Assembly (NCBI GenBank): GCA_022450045.1
Contig: JAKURD010000003.1
Span: forward strand, 114,911-178,910
DNA from: Gracilimonas sp.
GTDB taxonomy: Bacteria > Bacteroidota > Rhodothermia > Balneolales > Balneolaceae
Direction of reading: 5' to 3'
DNA length: 64,000 bases
The notes beneath the pieces were generated by a model. It was not told where the DNA came from, did not search any database, and worked only from the letters and a program-made list of their open reading frames with translations. This document shows positions 53,934 through 62,866 of the stretch, in pieces (position 1 is the first letter of the stretch; each line of letters opens with the position of its first letter). The translations under genes were made by a program, and so were the position numbers.

Positions 53934-54238
53934 TTAACGTCAGTTCGATATAATTATCCTCGCTAAAGCCTTTGAGGTACGGTCTGACAGCTCCAGGTCT
54001 GTCTGACCGGTTGTTTTTGATTGGGGCCTAGGCTTGTTCGTATTCTAATTCAACATCCCGCGTCTGTATCATCGATCAGATGGGTGATCCATCTGACCGA
54101 TTGCCTGGTTGGGGCACCCACGTTCGGTTTGTATCCTAATCCAACACCCTGCGCCCGCACCATCGATCAGATGGGTATCGGTATCCGTCCGATGGATCTT
54201 GCAGCTATTCTAACATTCTTTATCTCAAACTCACGTTA
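53934..54238. mobile_element. MITE-like element, copy 2 (305 bp)
   Basis: The left end TTAACGTCAGTTCGATATAA (53934-53953) differs from copy 1 at two positions. The right end TTATCTCAAACTCACGTTA (54220-54238) is identical. The interior holds two tandem versions of the unit found once in copy 1 (each with TCTGACCG, a TCCAACA-like run and ATCATCGATCAGATGGGT), which explains the extra 80 bp or so. It starts 52 bp after the CHAT gene's stop codon. No coding capacity is seen. Confidence 0.7.
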
Positions 54239-54249
54239 TATTAACTTTT

Positions 54250-54274
54250 AGATTCCCGCCTCCGCGGGAATGAC
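54250..54274. repeat. REP-like hairpin, family B copy 2
   Basis: An 8-bp perfect stem ATTCCCGC (54252-54259) / GCGGGAAT (54264-54271) with a 4-nt loop, flanked by AG and GAC as in copy 1 at 31464-31489. It lies between MITE copy 2 and the stop codon of the M28 peptidase and may help end that transcript. Confidence 0.55.
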
Positions 54275-54288
54275 CTTTGGAGTTTTTC

Positions 54289-55920
54289 CTACCTGGGCTG
54301 CACCTGGGTTTTTTCGATGAATTCCTGATTATCCACCTCCGGTCTTTCGGGTGAATTTGCCAGAAGTGCCGTCAGGTTATATACCAATTTTGTTCTTTTT
54401 GTAAGTGGACCAAAAGTGATCTTGTCGATGTGATCTGATGGCCTGTGATAATCGGCATGGGTTCCATTAAAGAAAAACACAAAAGGCACGCCAAGTCGCC
54501 CAAAGTTCCAGTGGTCACTTCTGCGGTAAAACTGGTTAGGATCTTCAAGGTCGTTGTATCGGTCGCTTAGTGTTAGGTTTGGCCCCATTACATTAGCCAT
54601 TTTAGTAAGGCTGTCCATCTGGGAGGAAATAATTTTTCCGCCAATAATGTACACATAGCTGCTGTCTCCATTTTGATGCTCAGGATCAACCCGGCCAATC
54701 ATATCTATATTAATGTTAGCCACGGTATTCTCAATAGAAAAAATAGGATGGTCAGAATAATAACGAGAACCTAAAAGTCCTTTTTCCTCACCGGAAACAT
54801 TCAAAAATAATACGCTTCGTTTTGGGCCGGCTCCGGCTTTCCTGGCATCCATCATTGCCTGCGCGGTTTGAAGGGTTGCCACCGTTCCGCTGCCGTCATC
54901 ATCAGCACCATTGTAGATGTTATCACCGGTAGAATCTGGCTGGCCAATCCCAACATGATCATAATGAGAACTTAAAACAACTACTTCATTTTTTAGCTCA
55001 GGATCACTTCCTTCTAAAAAAGCTACCACGTTTTTGGTAACAATAGTATTCTCGTTTACTGTTGGATTGTGCTCTAAAGCCAATGGCAGTTCTCTGGATT
55101 GAAAGGCACCGGGATTTTCTAAAATACTATCCTGAACATCAGAAAGTCTGTTTAAATCTTTCAAGCCGAGCATGCGAGCACCAAGTTCCGGGTTCACACG
55201 ATTGAAAGCCGGTGAAGTTCCTCCTCCTTCTTGCTGATATTTAAGCGACATTCTGCCTCCAATTCCAAAATATCCGCTTCGTTCTTCAACTTCCTGCAGG
55301 TATTCTTCCACATCCGTTCCGATCACTAAAATAGTACCGAGAGCTCCTCCCTGAGTTAAAGCCATTTGCAAGTGCTGCATGTTCGTGTGCTCTTCATCAT
55401 AAAGAATAAAGAGCCATTTTCCTTCTGCCTCTTCCGGAAAGTGATCGATTCCTTCTTCAGCATTCATCATCCCTGTTCCAGCAAAAACAACAGACCCTGA
55501 AAGCGGGTCGCTTCCCCCAAAAAGTGTTACAAAGTTAGAACCCGAATTTGAATTATGAGTGGATTCATCGAGTATGGAATCATTCTCTGTACTCACTAAC
55601 CGATAGCTGATCTCTTCCATGGCGGGCTGTACAAGCTCATAATGCTGGAAATAACTTCCGTCATCACCCACGGCTTGCAGTCCCATTTCACTGTAGCGCC
55701 TTGAGAGGTAGCGTGCTGCTTTTTCTTCTCCGATCGTTCCTGTTTCACGGCCTTGCAGGGAGTCATGGGCAAGTACGGCAAGGTCGTTATATAAACCTTC
55801 TTCAGTGATGTTATCAGAAAAAGAATAGATATTTGGAGCTTCACTTTGTGAGCTTTTGTTTAAAACGCTGCAGGCAGAGATAGCGGCAACGGTTACGAAT
55901 AGTAGTATTTTCTTGGTCAT
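54289..55920 (-). CDS. Lipoprotein M28 family zinc peptidase
   Basis: A 543-aa exported aminopeptidase. A lipobox is seen (ISAC, C17). A protease-associated (PA-like) insert (about residues 130-260) precedes the catalytic M28 domain, with SSHYDHVGIG (first His/Asp zinc ligand), NGADDDGSGTVATLQ (bridging Asp), NVSGEEKGLLGSRYY (catalytic Glu-Glu) and NINIDMIGRVD (Asp ligand), and the final His in HADYHRPSDHIDKI. It cleaves N-terminal residues from peptides. It follows scpA by 21 bp on the same strand. Confidence 0.9.
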   Translation of the reverse strand: MTKKILLFVTVAAISACSVLNKSSQSEAPNIYSFSDNITEEGLYNDLAVLAHDSLQGRETGTIGEEKAARYLSRRYSEMGLQAVGDDGSYFQHYELVQPAMEEISYRLVSTENDSILDESTHNSNSGSNFVTLFGGSDPLSGSVVFAGTGMMNAEEGIDHFPEEAEGKWLFILYDEEHTNMQHLQMALTQGGALGTILVIGTDVEEYLQEVEERSGYFGIGGRMSLKYQQEGGGTSPAFNRVNPELGARMLGLKDLNRLSDVQDSILENPGAFQSRELPLALEHNPTVNENTIVTKNVVAFLEGSDPELKNEVVVLSSHYDHVGIGQPDSTGDNIYNGADDDGSGTVATLQTAQAMMDARKAGAGPKRSVLFLNVSGEEKGLLGSRYYSDHPIFSIENTVANINIDMIGRVDPEHQNGDSSYVYIIGGKIISSQMDSLTKMANVMGPNLTLSDRYNDLEDPNQFYRRSDHWNFGRLGVPFVFFFNGTHADYHRPSDHIDKITFGPLTKRTKLVYNLTALLANSPERPEVDNQEFIEKTQVQPR

Positions 55921-55941
55921 TGTTGTTAAATATGAGGTTTC

Positions 55942-56682
55942 TTAAGCGCCTATGATCTCATCAACAGGCTTAAGGTCTATGTGAAATTCTGTGGGGTCAT
56001 CAGCTAAAAATAAATTGATCTGCTGCTCTTTGATCATCTCCAGCACGGCAAGAAAGGTGACTACCAGGTATATCTTATTCTTTAATGTGGAACAGACTTC
56101 CATAAAGGTCTGCCTGCCTTTTTCTTGCAGCCTGTTTAGGACAAATTCGGCCTGTTCTTCAACAGTGGTACTTACTTTCTCTACATGATGAACAATGTTC
56201 TTTCGCTCAATATCCTGTAATACCTTTTTGAAGGCTGCAATAAGGTCAAACATGGTCACATCCTGAAGAGCCTCCCCGGAGGCTTGCTGGTCCACTTCAT
56301 CCGCCTCCGGATACCCTCGCATATATTTCTTCCGGGTTTCTTCATCCATATCAGCCATTTTCTCCGACATCTCTTTATAGCGTTTGTACTCAAGCAAGCG
56401 CTGCACAAGCTCGTATCTGGGATCTGACTCATCAAGCTCATCCTCGTCTGAATCTTCGCGTGGAAGCATCATTCTTGCCTTAATGGACATTAACATACTC
56501 GCCATTAAAATGAATTCACTGGCTACATCAAGGTCTAATTCTTCCATCAAGTGTATGTACTCTAAGAACTGTTTTGTGATGTACGAGATAGGAATGTCAT
56601 AGATATTCAGTTCATCCCTTTTGATGAAGAATAGCAGCAGGTCCAGGGGGCCTTCAAAATTGTTTAGTTGAACTCTGTACAT
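55942..56682 (-). CDS. scpA: Chromosome segregation and condensation protein A
   Basis: A 246-aa kleisin that bridges the SMC heads with ScpB. Family hallmarks include YRVQLNNFEGPLDLLLFFIKR at the N-terminus, DIPISYITKQFLEYIHLMEE, then ASEFILMASMLMSIKARMMLP (the conserved helix), an acidic linker (about 75-95), and a C-terminal winged helix with VVTFLAVLEMIKEQQINL. The length and order are normal. It is divergent from the sigma factor gene across 96 bp. scpB is not in this window. Confidence 0.93.
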   Translation of the reverse strand: MYRVQLNNFEGPLDLLLFFIKRDELNIYDIPISYITKQFLEYIHLMEELDLDVASEFILMASMLMSIKARMMLPREDSDEDELDESDPRYELVQRLLEYKRYKEMSEKMADMDEETRKKYMRGYPEADEVDQQASGEALQDVTMFDLIAAFKKVLQDIERKNIVHHVEKVSTTVEEQAEFVLNRLQEKGRQTFMEVCSTLKNKIYLVVTFLAVLEMIKEQQINLFLADDPTEFHIDLKPVDEIIGA

Positions 56683-56778
56683 ATACTAAAACTACACTGT
56701 TATGAACTAAATTTCTTTATTTTCTTTTTGACGGCGAATGTTATTTTACGGTTTGTTTAAGTCAAGCATTATCAAAAC

Positions 56779-57324
56779 ATGGATTACTCAAAATTTGTCA
56801 GTGCGGTTTTGGAAGAAAACGAGCCTGTTATCAATAAACAGGTGAAGGTAATTACGGCCGTGCTTATCAAATTTTTGACTGTACGCTTGGATGCCTCTAT
56901 CGAAGATGCTCAGGATTGCGCACAAAGTACGCTCTTAATTGCCATCGAAAAGATCCGAAACGATGAATTGGACAACCCAGATGTGGTCATAAGCTACCTT
57001 TTCACTACCTCGAAACACGAGTACTTCAAGCTGATTTCCAAGGAACGGGAAGTCAATTATGATGACCTGCCCGCGCACCATTTTGATAAGCCCGATCAGC
57101 TTAACCGATTGGTTAATTCAGAGAAAATGAACATCCTGGAACGCTGTATAGAGGCTTTAAAAGCTGATTACAAAAAATATATCGAGTATTGGTTTCAACA
57201 TCCGGATTACGAAACTTCGGTGGTCGCAGAATACTTCGACATCTCTGTCAATAACGCCTGGACAAAAAAACATCGGGTCATAAATGTGCTTAAAGAATGC
57301 TTCGAAAAACAATTTCAAATTTAA
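56779..57324 (+). CDS. Sigma-70-family (ECF-like) sigma factor
   Basis: A 181-aa protein with a sigma-2-like region (residues about 30-95: AQDCAQSTLLIAIEKI and ISYLFTTSKHEYFKLISKE) and a sigma-4-like helix-turn-helix (about 120-175: ALKADYKKYIEYWF, VAEYFDISVNNAWTKKHRVI). It would direct RNA polymerase to its own set of promoters. It is diverged from the classical ECF groups, so the assignment to a group is not made. The downstream gene encodes a membrane protein resembling an anti-sigma partner, and the 91-bp gap between them has two palindromes. Confidence 0.82.
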   Translation: MDYSKFVSAVLEENEPVINKQVKVITAVLIKFLTVRLDASIEDAQDCAQSTLLIAIEKIRNDELDNPDVVISYLFTTSKHEYFKLISKEREVNYDDLPAHHFDKPDQLNRLVNSEKMNILERCIEALKADYKKYIEYWFQHPDYETSVVAEYFDISVNNAWTKKHRVINVLKECFEKQFQI

Positions 57325-57328
57325 CTGT

Positions 57329-57340
57329 AAGGAATTCCTT
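57329..57340. promoter_or_regulatory. Palindrome AAGGAATTCCTT after the sigma-factor gene
   Basis: A 12-bp perfect palindrome beginning 4 bp after the sigma factor stop codon and followed by a short T-run. It could act as a weak terminator or regulatory site. Confidence 0.35.
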
Positions 57341-57365
57341 TTTAACCGCTCTTACATAGAGAGGG

Positions 57366-57389
57366 CAGAATGTATTTAAATACATTCTG
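57366..57389. promoter_or_regulatory. 24-bp perfect palindrome before the membrane partner gene
   Basis: CAGAATGTATTT is followed immediately by its own inverted complement, giving a perfect 24-bp palindrome ending 27 bp before the start of the TPR/membrane gene. Such a long perfect palindrome is unlikely by chance and is a strong candidate for a binding site, for example of a dimeric repressor, or an mRNA hairpin separating the two genes. Confidence 0.5.
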
Positions 57390-57415
57390 AACTTAGGCGA
57401 ATTAAAACCCATGTC

Positions 57416-58213
57416 ATGGATAACCCAAGAGAATTAGAAATCAGACAACGTATTGATGCTTATATCAAGGGTCAGCTCAATGAGGAAGAAATACAAGAAC
57501 TTTGGAATGAATTTGCAAAAAATCCTGAATTACTGGATGTCCTGGAATTAGAAGTAAATGTAAAGGCCATCATCGAACAAAAAGCCAGGCAGGCTGATCA
57601 AGGGTCAAAAATTTATAAACTTCCGCGCTGGATCTGGCACGCAGCGGCTGCAGCCGCTATCATTATTGTTGCCCTTGTTCAGCTTTTCAGGGTAGATACT
57701 CCTGCAAATATTGATCAATTTGTGGTTCAGCAGATCAACCCCTCTGAAATTGAAACTTCAGACAGCGTAAGAGATAAGGATATGCGCATCACTACCGCCG
57801 ATTCACTCCTGAACCTTGGCTTTGAAGCCATTATCTCCGGCAATGAAGACCGCGCGCTTGAGCTCTTTAATGAAGTGATCAGTAACTATGGCGAAGAACC
57901 TTACGGCTCCAAAGCTTTTCTTAATAAGGGAATCATTCTTTATAACAAAGGAGATTACAACTCCGCTATCCTCGCTTTCCGGGAAGCGGCGGAACGCGTG
58001 GAAGACAGTCGCATGATCACAGAAAAAGCATATTGGTACCTCGGAAATGCTCTTGTAAATATTGGGGAGCTTGAAGCTGCCCAAGAAGCGGTATTTCGAG
58101 CTTATCAGCTGGATGGTGTTTTCCGCAATCCTACATTCCGGCTACTGAAGAAGTTAAGGGATGATCTCGGTACTTCTGACTATGAGGAACTTAACATCCC
58201 GGAATTAGAGTAG
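57416..58213 (+). CDS. Anti-sigma-like membrane protein with TPR domain
   Basis: A 265-aa protein. The N-terminal cytoplasmic part (1-70) resembles zinc-less anti-sigma domains (RQRIDAYIKGQLNEEEIQEL). A single membrane helix follows (about 76-96: WIWHAAAAAAIIIVALVQLF). Residues about 120-265 have TPR-like repeats outside (GFEAIISGNEDRALELFNEV, SKAFLNKGIILYNKGDYNSA, AYWYLGNALVNIGELEAA). It probably binds the upstream sigma factor and releases it on an external signal. This is inferred from gene order and layout; the zinc motif of classical anti-sigma factors is absent. Confidence 0.72.
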   Translation: MDNPRELEIRQRIDAYIKGQLNEEEIQELWNEFAKNPELLDVLELEVNVKAIIEQKARQADQGSKIYKLPRWIWHAAAAAAIIIVALVQLFRVDTPANIDQFVVQQINPSEIETSDSVRDKDMRITTADSLLNLGFEAIISGNEDRALELFNEVISNYGEEPYGSKAFLNKGIILYNKGDYNSAILAFREAAERVEDSRMITEKAYWYLGNALVNIGELEAAQEAVFRAYQLDGVFRNPTFRLLKKLRDDLGTSDYEELNIPELE

Positions 58214-58229
58214 ATCAGATCAAGCATAC

Positions 58230-60470
58230 TTATTCTGCTTTCGGGATCGGCTCATCTGACTCTTTCATGTGATTCATCAGGAACTCGTGGGCGCTTAGTT
58301 TTGATTTGCCCTTCTCCTTTTTAGCCCGGTCATAACTTCCGTCAGCATTCAGTATCCATCGCTGCTTGTTATCATTGAAATAGATATTCAGCACAAATTG
58401 CATATATTTTTTCAACTTCTCATTTTCGATTGGGGCAATGGCCTCCACCCGTGCATCTAAATTTCTGTGCATCCAATCAGCGGAGCCTATGAAGTACTTA
58501 TGTTCGCCACGGTGATTGAAGTAATAGATCCTCGAATGCTCAAGATACCGCCCGATAATGGAGTGGACCGTTATGTTCTCACTCATTCCTTCCACTCCGG
58601 GAATCAACCGGCACACGCCCCGTACAATCAGGTCTATGTTTACGCCGGTTCCGGATGCTTCATAAAGTTTTTGAATGATCACAGGATCTTCCAGGCTATT
58701 CATCTTAGCAATGATACGCGCCGGCCGGCTTTCCCTGGCTTCATTGATCTCAAACTCAATCAGCTCATTCATCTGCTTGCGCATATGGTTTGGCGCTACC
58801 AGCAACTTCTCAAAAGTTTGATCCGGCGCATAACCGGTCAGAAGATTGAACACATCGGTCACATCTGAGCAAAGCACTTCATCACAGGTGAACAACGCCA
58901 GGTCTTCATAAAGCTGTGCGGTATCAGGGTGATAATTTCCGGTACCAATATGGCAATAGGTACGCAGTCCGTCACTTTCTTCGCGTACCACCATAGTAAG
59001 TTTGGTATGAATTTTAAGTCCCGGAATTCCATATGCCACGTGAACGCCGTAATTCTCAAGTTTTTGAGCCCAGTTAATATTACGCTCCTCGTCAAAACGA
59101 GCTTTGATTTCCACAAGAACCGCTACCTGCTTCCCTTCTTCTGCCGCGTTCATCAGAGAGTGCATCAAAGGTGAATCTTTTGAAGTTCTGTATAATGTCT
59201 GTTTGATGGCCAGTACTTTAGCGTCCCGTGCCGCTTCTTCAATAAAGCGCTGAGTAGATAATTCAAAACTGTGGTAGGGATGGTGCACCATAAAATCCCC
59301 GCGTTTTATAACCTCGAAGATACTCGGCATTTCTTCTTCAGGGTTGTGCTTCAATGCAGGATGAAGAACCGGGGTCCAGTTACGTTCTTTAAGCCGGTTG
59401 AACCCGCTGAGCTTAGCTATCTCCATCACATCCGCCAGGCCGATGGTGCCTTTCATCTCATATACATCATTCCAGCTGATATTCAGATTCTTCACGATAT
59501 ATTTTTTTAGATGCTTCGGCATTTTCGCATCAATCTCCAGCCGGACAATCTCCGCAAACTTTCGTTCTCTCAATTCATCTTCTATCGTTTCGAGCAGGTC
59601 TTCGGCCTCTTCCTCATTTCGGTCAACCGAAGCATTTCGTGTTACCCGAAACATATGAGCCGAGAGTACTTTCATCCCCGGAAAAAACTGTGGCATCTTT
59701 TCTCTGATTATATCTTCGATCGGAATCAGAATCACCTTATTCCCTTTTCGATGAACCTGAACAAAACGGTTTCGGTTTGCCGGAATCTTGAGTCGCGCAA
59801 AAGATTTTTCCTTCGTTCGAGGGTTTACCAATTCAATAGCAAAGGAAAGGCTCTTGTTTGAAATGAATGGAAAGGGATGCGATTCATCAACAGCCAGTGG
59901 CGTGACTATAGGATACACCTGCTTCTGAAAATAACGGTCGCTTACGCTTTTTTGATACTCGTTAAGATCCTTATACGATTTGATCTCAATTCCCTTATTC
60001 GCCAGCTTGGGCTGCAGATCTTCAAAAAAACAGCCTCGGTACGACTCGATCATATCCTGAACTTCATGCCGCACCGCCTTTAGCTGATCGGAAGGCGTCA
60101 TCCCATCCACTGAAAGTTCTTTGACCTCGGCGAGTAGCTGCCTTTTAAGTCCGCCAACACGCTTTTGAAAAAACTCATCTAGATTGGAGCAGACGATGGA
60201 AAGAAATTTTACCCGTTCCAGCAGTTTATTCTTTTCATTCTTTGCCTCTGCCAGCACGCGTTTATTAAATTGCAGCCAGCTTAATTCGTAATTGAAAAAG
60301 TACTCGCTCCCAAAGATCTTTAAATTGCTGGAACGCAGATCTTTTTGCATACCCTTTTGCTTCAGGATCTCATTCTTCTTGGGATTTGCCAGTTTCTTGG
60401 CAAACTTAGATTTTTGACCCGATGACGTATCAAAATTTACCTCATCCGGTGATAACGACGACTTTTTCAT
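58230..60470 (-). CDS. ppk1: Polyphosphate kinase 1
   Basis: A 746-aa enzyme that makes polyphosphate from ATP. The N and head domains include ELSWLQFNKRVLAEA and FLSIVCSNLDEFFQKRVG. The phosphorylated His lies in CHIGTGNYHPDTAQ (H507), with LVEIKARFDEERNINWAQ before it and GSADWMHRNLDARVEAI after it (the second PLD-like motif). It is longer than the E. coli enzyme because of an N-terminal charged extension of about 45 residues (KKSSLSPDEVNFDTSSGQKS and on). It is convergent with the anti-sigma-like gene and divergent from ruvB across 92 bp. Confidence 0.95.
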   Translation of the reverse strand: MKKSSLSPDEVNFDTSSGQKSKFAKKLANPKKNEILKQKGMQKDLRSSNLKIFGSEYFFNYELSWLQFNKRVLAEAKNEKNKLLERVKFLSIVCSNLDEFFQKRVGGLKRQLLAEVKELSVDGMTPSDQLKAVRHEVQDMIESYRGCFFEDLQPKLANKGIEIKSYKDLNEYQKSVSDRYFQKQVYPIVTPLAVDESHPFPFISNKSLSFAIELVNPRTKEKSFARLKIPANRNRFVQVHRKGNKVILIPIEDIIREKMPQFFPGMKVLSAHMFRVTRNASVDRNEEEAEDLLETIEDELRERKFAEIVRLEIDAKMPKHLKKYIVKNLNISWNDVYEMKGTIGLADVMEIAKLSGFNRLKERNWTPVLHPALKHNPEEEMPSIFEVIKRGDFMVHHPYHSFELSTQRFIEEAARDAKVLAIKQTLYRTSKDSPLMHSLMNAAEEGKQVAVLVEIKARFDEERNINWAQKLENYGVHVAYGIPGLKIHTKLTMVVREESDGLRTYCHIGTGNYHPDTAQLYEDLALFTCDEVLCSDVTDVFNLLTGYAPDQTFEKLLVAPNHMRKQMNELIEFEINEARESRPARIIAKMNSLEDPVIIQKLYEASGTGVNIDLIVRGVCRLIPGVEGMSENITVHSIIGRYLEHSRIYYFNHRGEHKYFIGSADWMHRNLDARVEAIAPIENEKLKKYMQFVLNIYFNDNKQRWILNADGSYDRAKKEKGKSKLSAHEFLMNHMKESDEPIPKAE

Positions 60471-60562
60471 GAGTACCGCAAATTAATTAGCCTGCACAAT
60501 TAGTGTTAAAACTAAGTATAATTACATTAACTTAGCGTAAACAATCAGACGAACAATATAAC

Positions 60563-61579
60563 GTGAATAACCCGCTTTTAAATCCCGAAGAAAAAGAAGA
60601 AGTTTTTGAACAAACGGTTCGGCCCGGCTCCCTTCAGGAATTTATTGGGCAGAAAAAAACCATTTCCAATCTTTCTGTATTTATAAAAGCGGCCAAACAG
60701 CGGGGTGATGCCCTTGATCACGTGATCCTTTCCGGCCCTCCCGGCTTAGGAAAAACAACGCTTTCCTACATTATTGCCAATGAAATGGGCGTGAAAATTC
60801 GCCCCACCACCGGACCTGTTTTGGAGAAACCCGGCGACCTTGCCGGAATGCTTACCAACTTAGAAGAAGGCGACGTACTTTTCATTGATGAGATCCACCG
60901 GCTTAATCCCGTGATCGAGGAATATTTGTATTCCGCCATGGAAGATTACAAGCTGGATATTGTGATCGACTCCGGACCCAGTGCCCGAAGCATTCAGATC
61001 GAATTGAACCATTTTACGCTGGTTGGTGCCACCACCCGAAAGGGATTATTGACGGCTCCGCTCCGCGCCCGTTTCGGAATTGATATGCGGCTGGATTATT
61101 ATGATGTGGAACTGCTTCAGCGTATTGCCTTGCGTACAGCTGATATTATGGGTTTGGAGATCACAGGGACGGGTGCACACGAAATTGCCCGGCGGAGTCG
61201 CGGCACTCCTCGAATTGTAAACAAACTGCTCCGCCGTACCCGTGATTTTGCCCAGGTTGATGACGTTGATACCATCGACGAAAAGATCGCCGATAAAGCT
61301 CTTAACGCTCTTGATGTAGATCAAAACGGATTGGATGAAATGGACATACGTATCCTAAAGGCCATCATAGAAAATTATGAGGGCGGTCCTGTTGGATTGA
61401 GCACATTGGGCGTGGCTGTGGGCGAAGACAAGGGAACCATCGAAGAAGTGTATGAGCCGTTCCTCATCAAAGAAGGTTTTATGCAGCGTACCCCAAAAGG
61501 GCGGATCTGCACGAAAAAAGCGTATCAGTATCTAAGCATCGATCCCGGAAAAAAGGATGGGGATTTATTTAGTTCGTAG
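60563..61579 (+). CDS. ruvB: Holliday junction branch-migration ATPase
   Basis: A 338-aa AAA+ motor of the RuvABC recombination complex. [16 protein letters not shown] lies near the start. Walker A is GPPGLGKTT (residues 58-66) and Walker [19 protein letters not shown]. Sensor 1 is [18 protein letters not shown], followed by [16 protein letters not shown] and the C-terminal winged helix ([20 protein letters not shown]). The start is GTG at 60563. ruvA is not adjacent. An inverted repeat CTAAGT/ACTTAG (60512-60535) lies in the divergent gap to ppk1. Confidence 0.97.
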   Translation: MNNPLLNPEEKEEVFEQTVRPGSLQEFIGQKKTISNLSVFIKAAKQRGDALDHVILSGPPGLGKTTLSYIIANEMGVKIRPTTGPVLEKPGDLAGMLTNLEEGDVLFIDEIHRLNPVIEEYLYSAMEDYKLDIVIDSGPSARSIQIELNHFTLVGATTRKGLLTAPLRARFGIDMRLDYYDVELLQRIALRTADIMGLEITGTGAHEIARRSRGTPRIVNKLLRRTRDFAQVDDVDTIDEKIADKALNALDVDQNGLDEMDIRILKAIIENYEGGPVGLSTLGVAVGEDKGTIEEVYEPFLIKEGFMQRTPKGRICTKKAYQYLSIDPGKKDGDLFSS

Positions 61580-61601
61580 CTTTTTTCTCCTCAAATATTT
61601 T

Positions 61602-61609
61602 TAACTTTG
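61602..61609 (+). promoter_or_regulatory. Possible Bacteroidota-type -7 promoter element for metK
   Basis: TAACTTTG matches the TAnnTTTG -7 element used by Bacteroidota housekeeping sigma factors, 83 bp before the metK start. A clear -33 TTTG element is not seen, so the call is tentative. Confidence 0.35.
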
Positions 61610-61691
61610 CGCCCTTTATGATCGCCGCCCTAATTGTGCGGACCAATATTTTCCTAACCGAAAGCACCTTATTACTTAGATTATTATTAGC

Positions 61692-62816
61692 ATGAAAAAC
61701 CTTTTTACTTCAGAATCGGTATCCGAAGGACATCCGGATAAAGTAGCCGACCAAATCTCAGATGCTATTTTAGACACCCTCCTCACCGACGACCCCGAAT
61801 CCCGCGTAGCCGTAGAAACCCTTGTAACCACCGGGCTTGCCGTGGTTTCCGGAGAAGTAACGACTGATGCCTATGTGGATGTACAAGAAGTCGTTCGCGA
61901 AGTGATCCGTGAGATCGGCTATACCAAACCTTCCTATCGGTTTGATTCTGAAAGCTGTGGTGTGCTGACCACCATTCACACCCAAAGCCCTGATATAGCC
62001 ATGGGCGTGGATCGCGACGGCGCCGGAGACCAGGGGATGATGTTTGGCTATGCTACCCGACAAACGCCGGAGTTCATGCCGATGCCGCTTCAATATTCAC
62101 ACGACTTGCTGCGAGAGCTGGCCCGCATCCGAAAGCAAACCGATCTGATGCCCTACCTGGCCCCCGACAGTAAGAGTCAGGTTACCATTGAGTATAATGA
62201 TGACGGCAGCCCAAAGCGCATTCACACCATCGTACTTTCAACCCAGCATGATGAAGGCGTGGATCAGGATCAGATCAAAAAAGATGTCAAAAAACACTTA
62301 GTGTCTAATGTGCTTCCTGCTGAGTTGCTCGATGATGAAACCATCTACCATGTAAATCCAACCGGCAAATTTGTGATCGGTGGTCCGCATGGCGATACCG
62401 GCCTTACCGGACGAAAGATTATTGTGGATACCTACGGAGGATTTGGCGCTCATGGCGGGGGTGCTTTTTCCGGAAAAGATCCTTCCAAGGTGGACCGAAG
62501 TGCGGCGTATGCTTCCCGCCATATCGCAAAGAACATTCTGGCTGCTGATCTCGCCGATGAATGCCTCGTACAGCTTGCGTATGCGATCGGTGTTTCCGAG
62601 CCGGTATCCATTAACGTGAATACCTACGGTACCGGAAAAATGAGTGATGTGGAGCTGGCCGATAAAGTAACCAAAACCTTTGACTGCACACCGAAAGGAA
62701 TCATTGAGCGGTTCAACCTAAAGTCACCCATTTACAGAAAAACAGCCGCTTACGGACACTTTGGAAGAGAAGAATTTCCGTGGGAAAAGCTGGATTATGT
62801 GGATAGGTTGGGCTAG
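61692..62816 (+). CDS. metK: S-adenosylmethionine synthetase
   Basis: A 374-aa enzyme that makes SAM from methionine and ATP. Motifs: [18 protein letters not shown] (residues about 8-25), the [12 protein letters not shown] hexapeptide region, [20 protein letters not shown] and the [20 protein letters not shown]-loop-like segment, then [19 protein letters not shown]. The length is about 10 residues shorter than the E. coli form, mostly at the C-terminus, but all active-site segments are present. SAM made here feeds the methyltransferases and QueA in this window. No SAM riboswitch was recognised in the 112-bp upstream region. Confidence 0.97.
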   Translation: MKNLFTSESVSEGHPDKVADQISDAILDTLLTDDPESRVAVETLVTTGLAVVSGEVTTDAYVDVQEVVREVIREIGYTKPSYRFDSESCGVLTTIHTQSPDIAMGVDRDGAGDQGMMFGYATRQTPEFMPMPLQYSHDLLRELARIRKQTDLMPYLAPDSKSQVTIEYNDDGSPKRIHTIVLSTQHDEGVDQDQIKKDVKKHLVSNVLPAELLDDETIYHVNPTGKFVIGGPHGDTGLTGRKIIVDTYGGFGAHGGGAFSGKDPSKVDRSAAYASRHIAKNILAADLADECLVQLAYAIGVSEPVSINVNTYGTGKMSDVELADKVTKTFDCTPKGIIERFNLKSPIYRKTAAYGHFGREEFPWEKLDYVDRLG

Positions 62817-62866
62817 CTAATGAACATTTTTACCCTTAAACCTTTGGCAGTGCTTATTTCTTATTC

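Noticed and set aside
54021-54251. 76-aa open frame within MITE copy 2
   Set aside because: It is made entirely of MITE interior repeats and is not open in copy 1.
61580-61691. Possible SAM riboswitch upstream of metK
   Set aside because: The 112-bp gap lacks a recognisable SAM-I, SAM-II or SAM-IV core. A simple promoter fits better.
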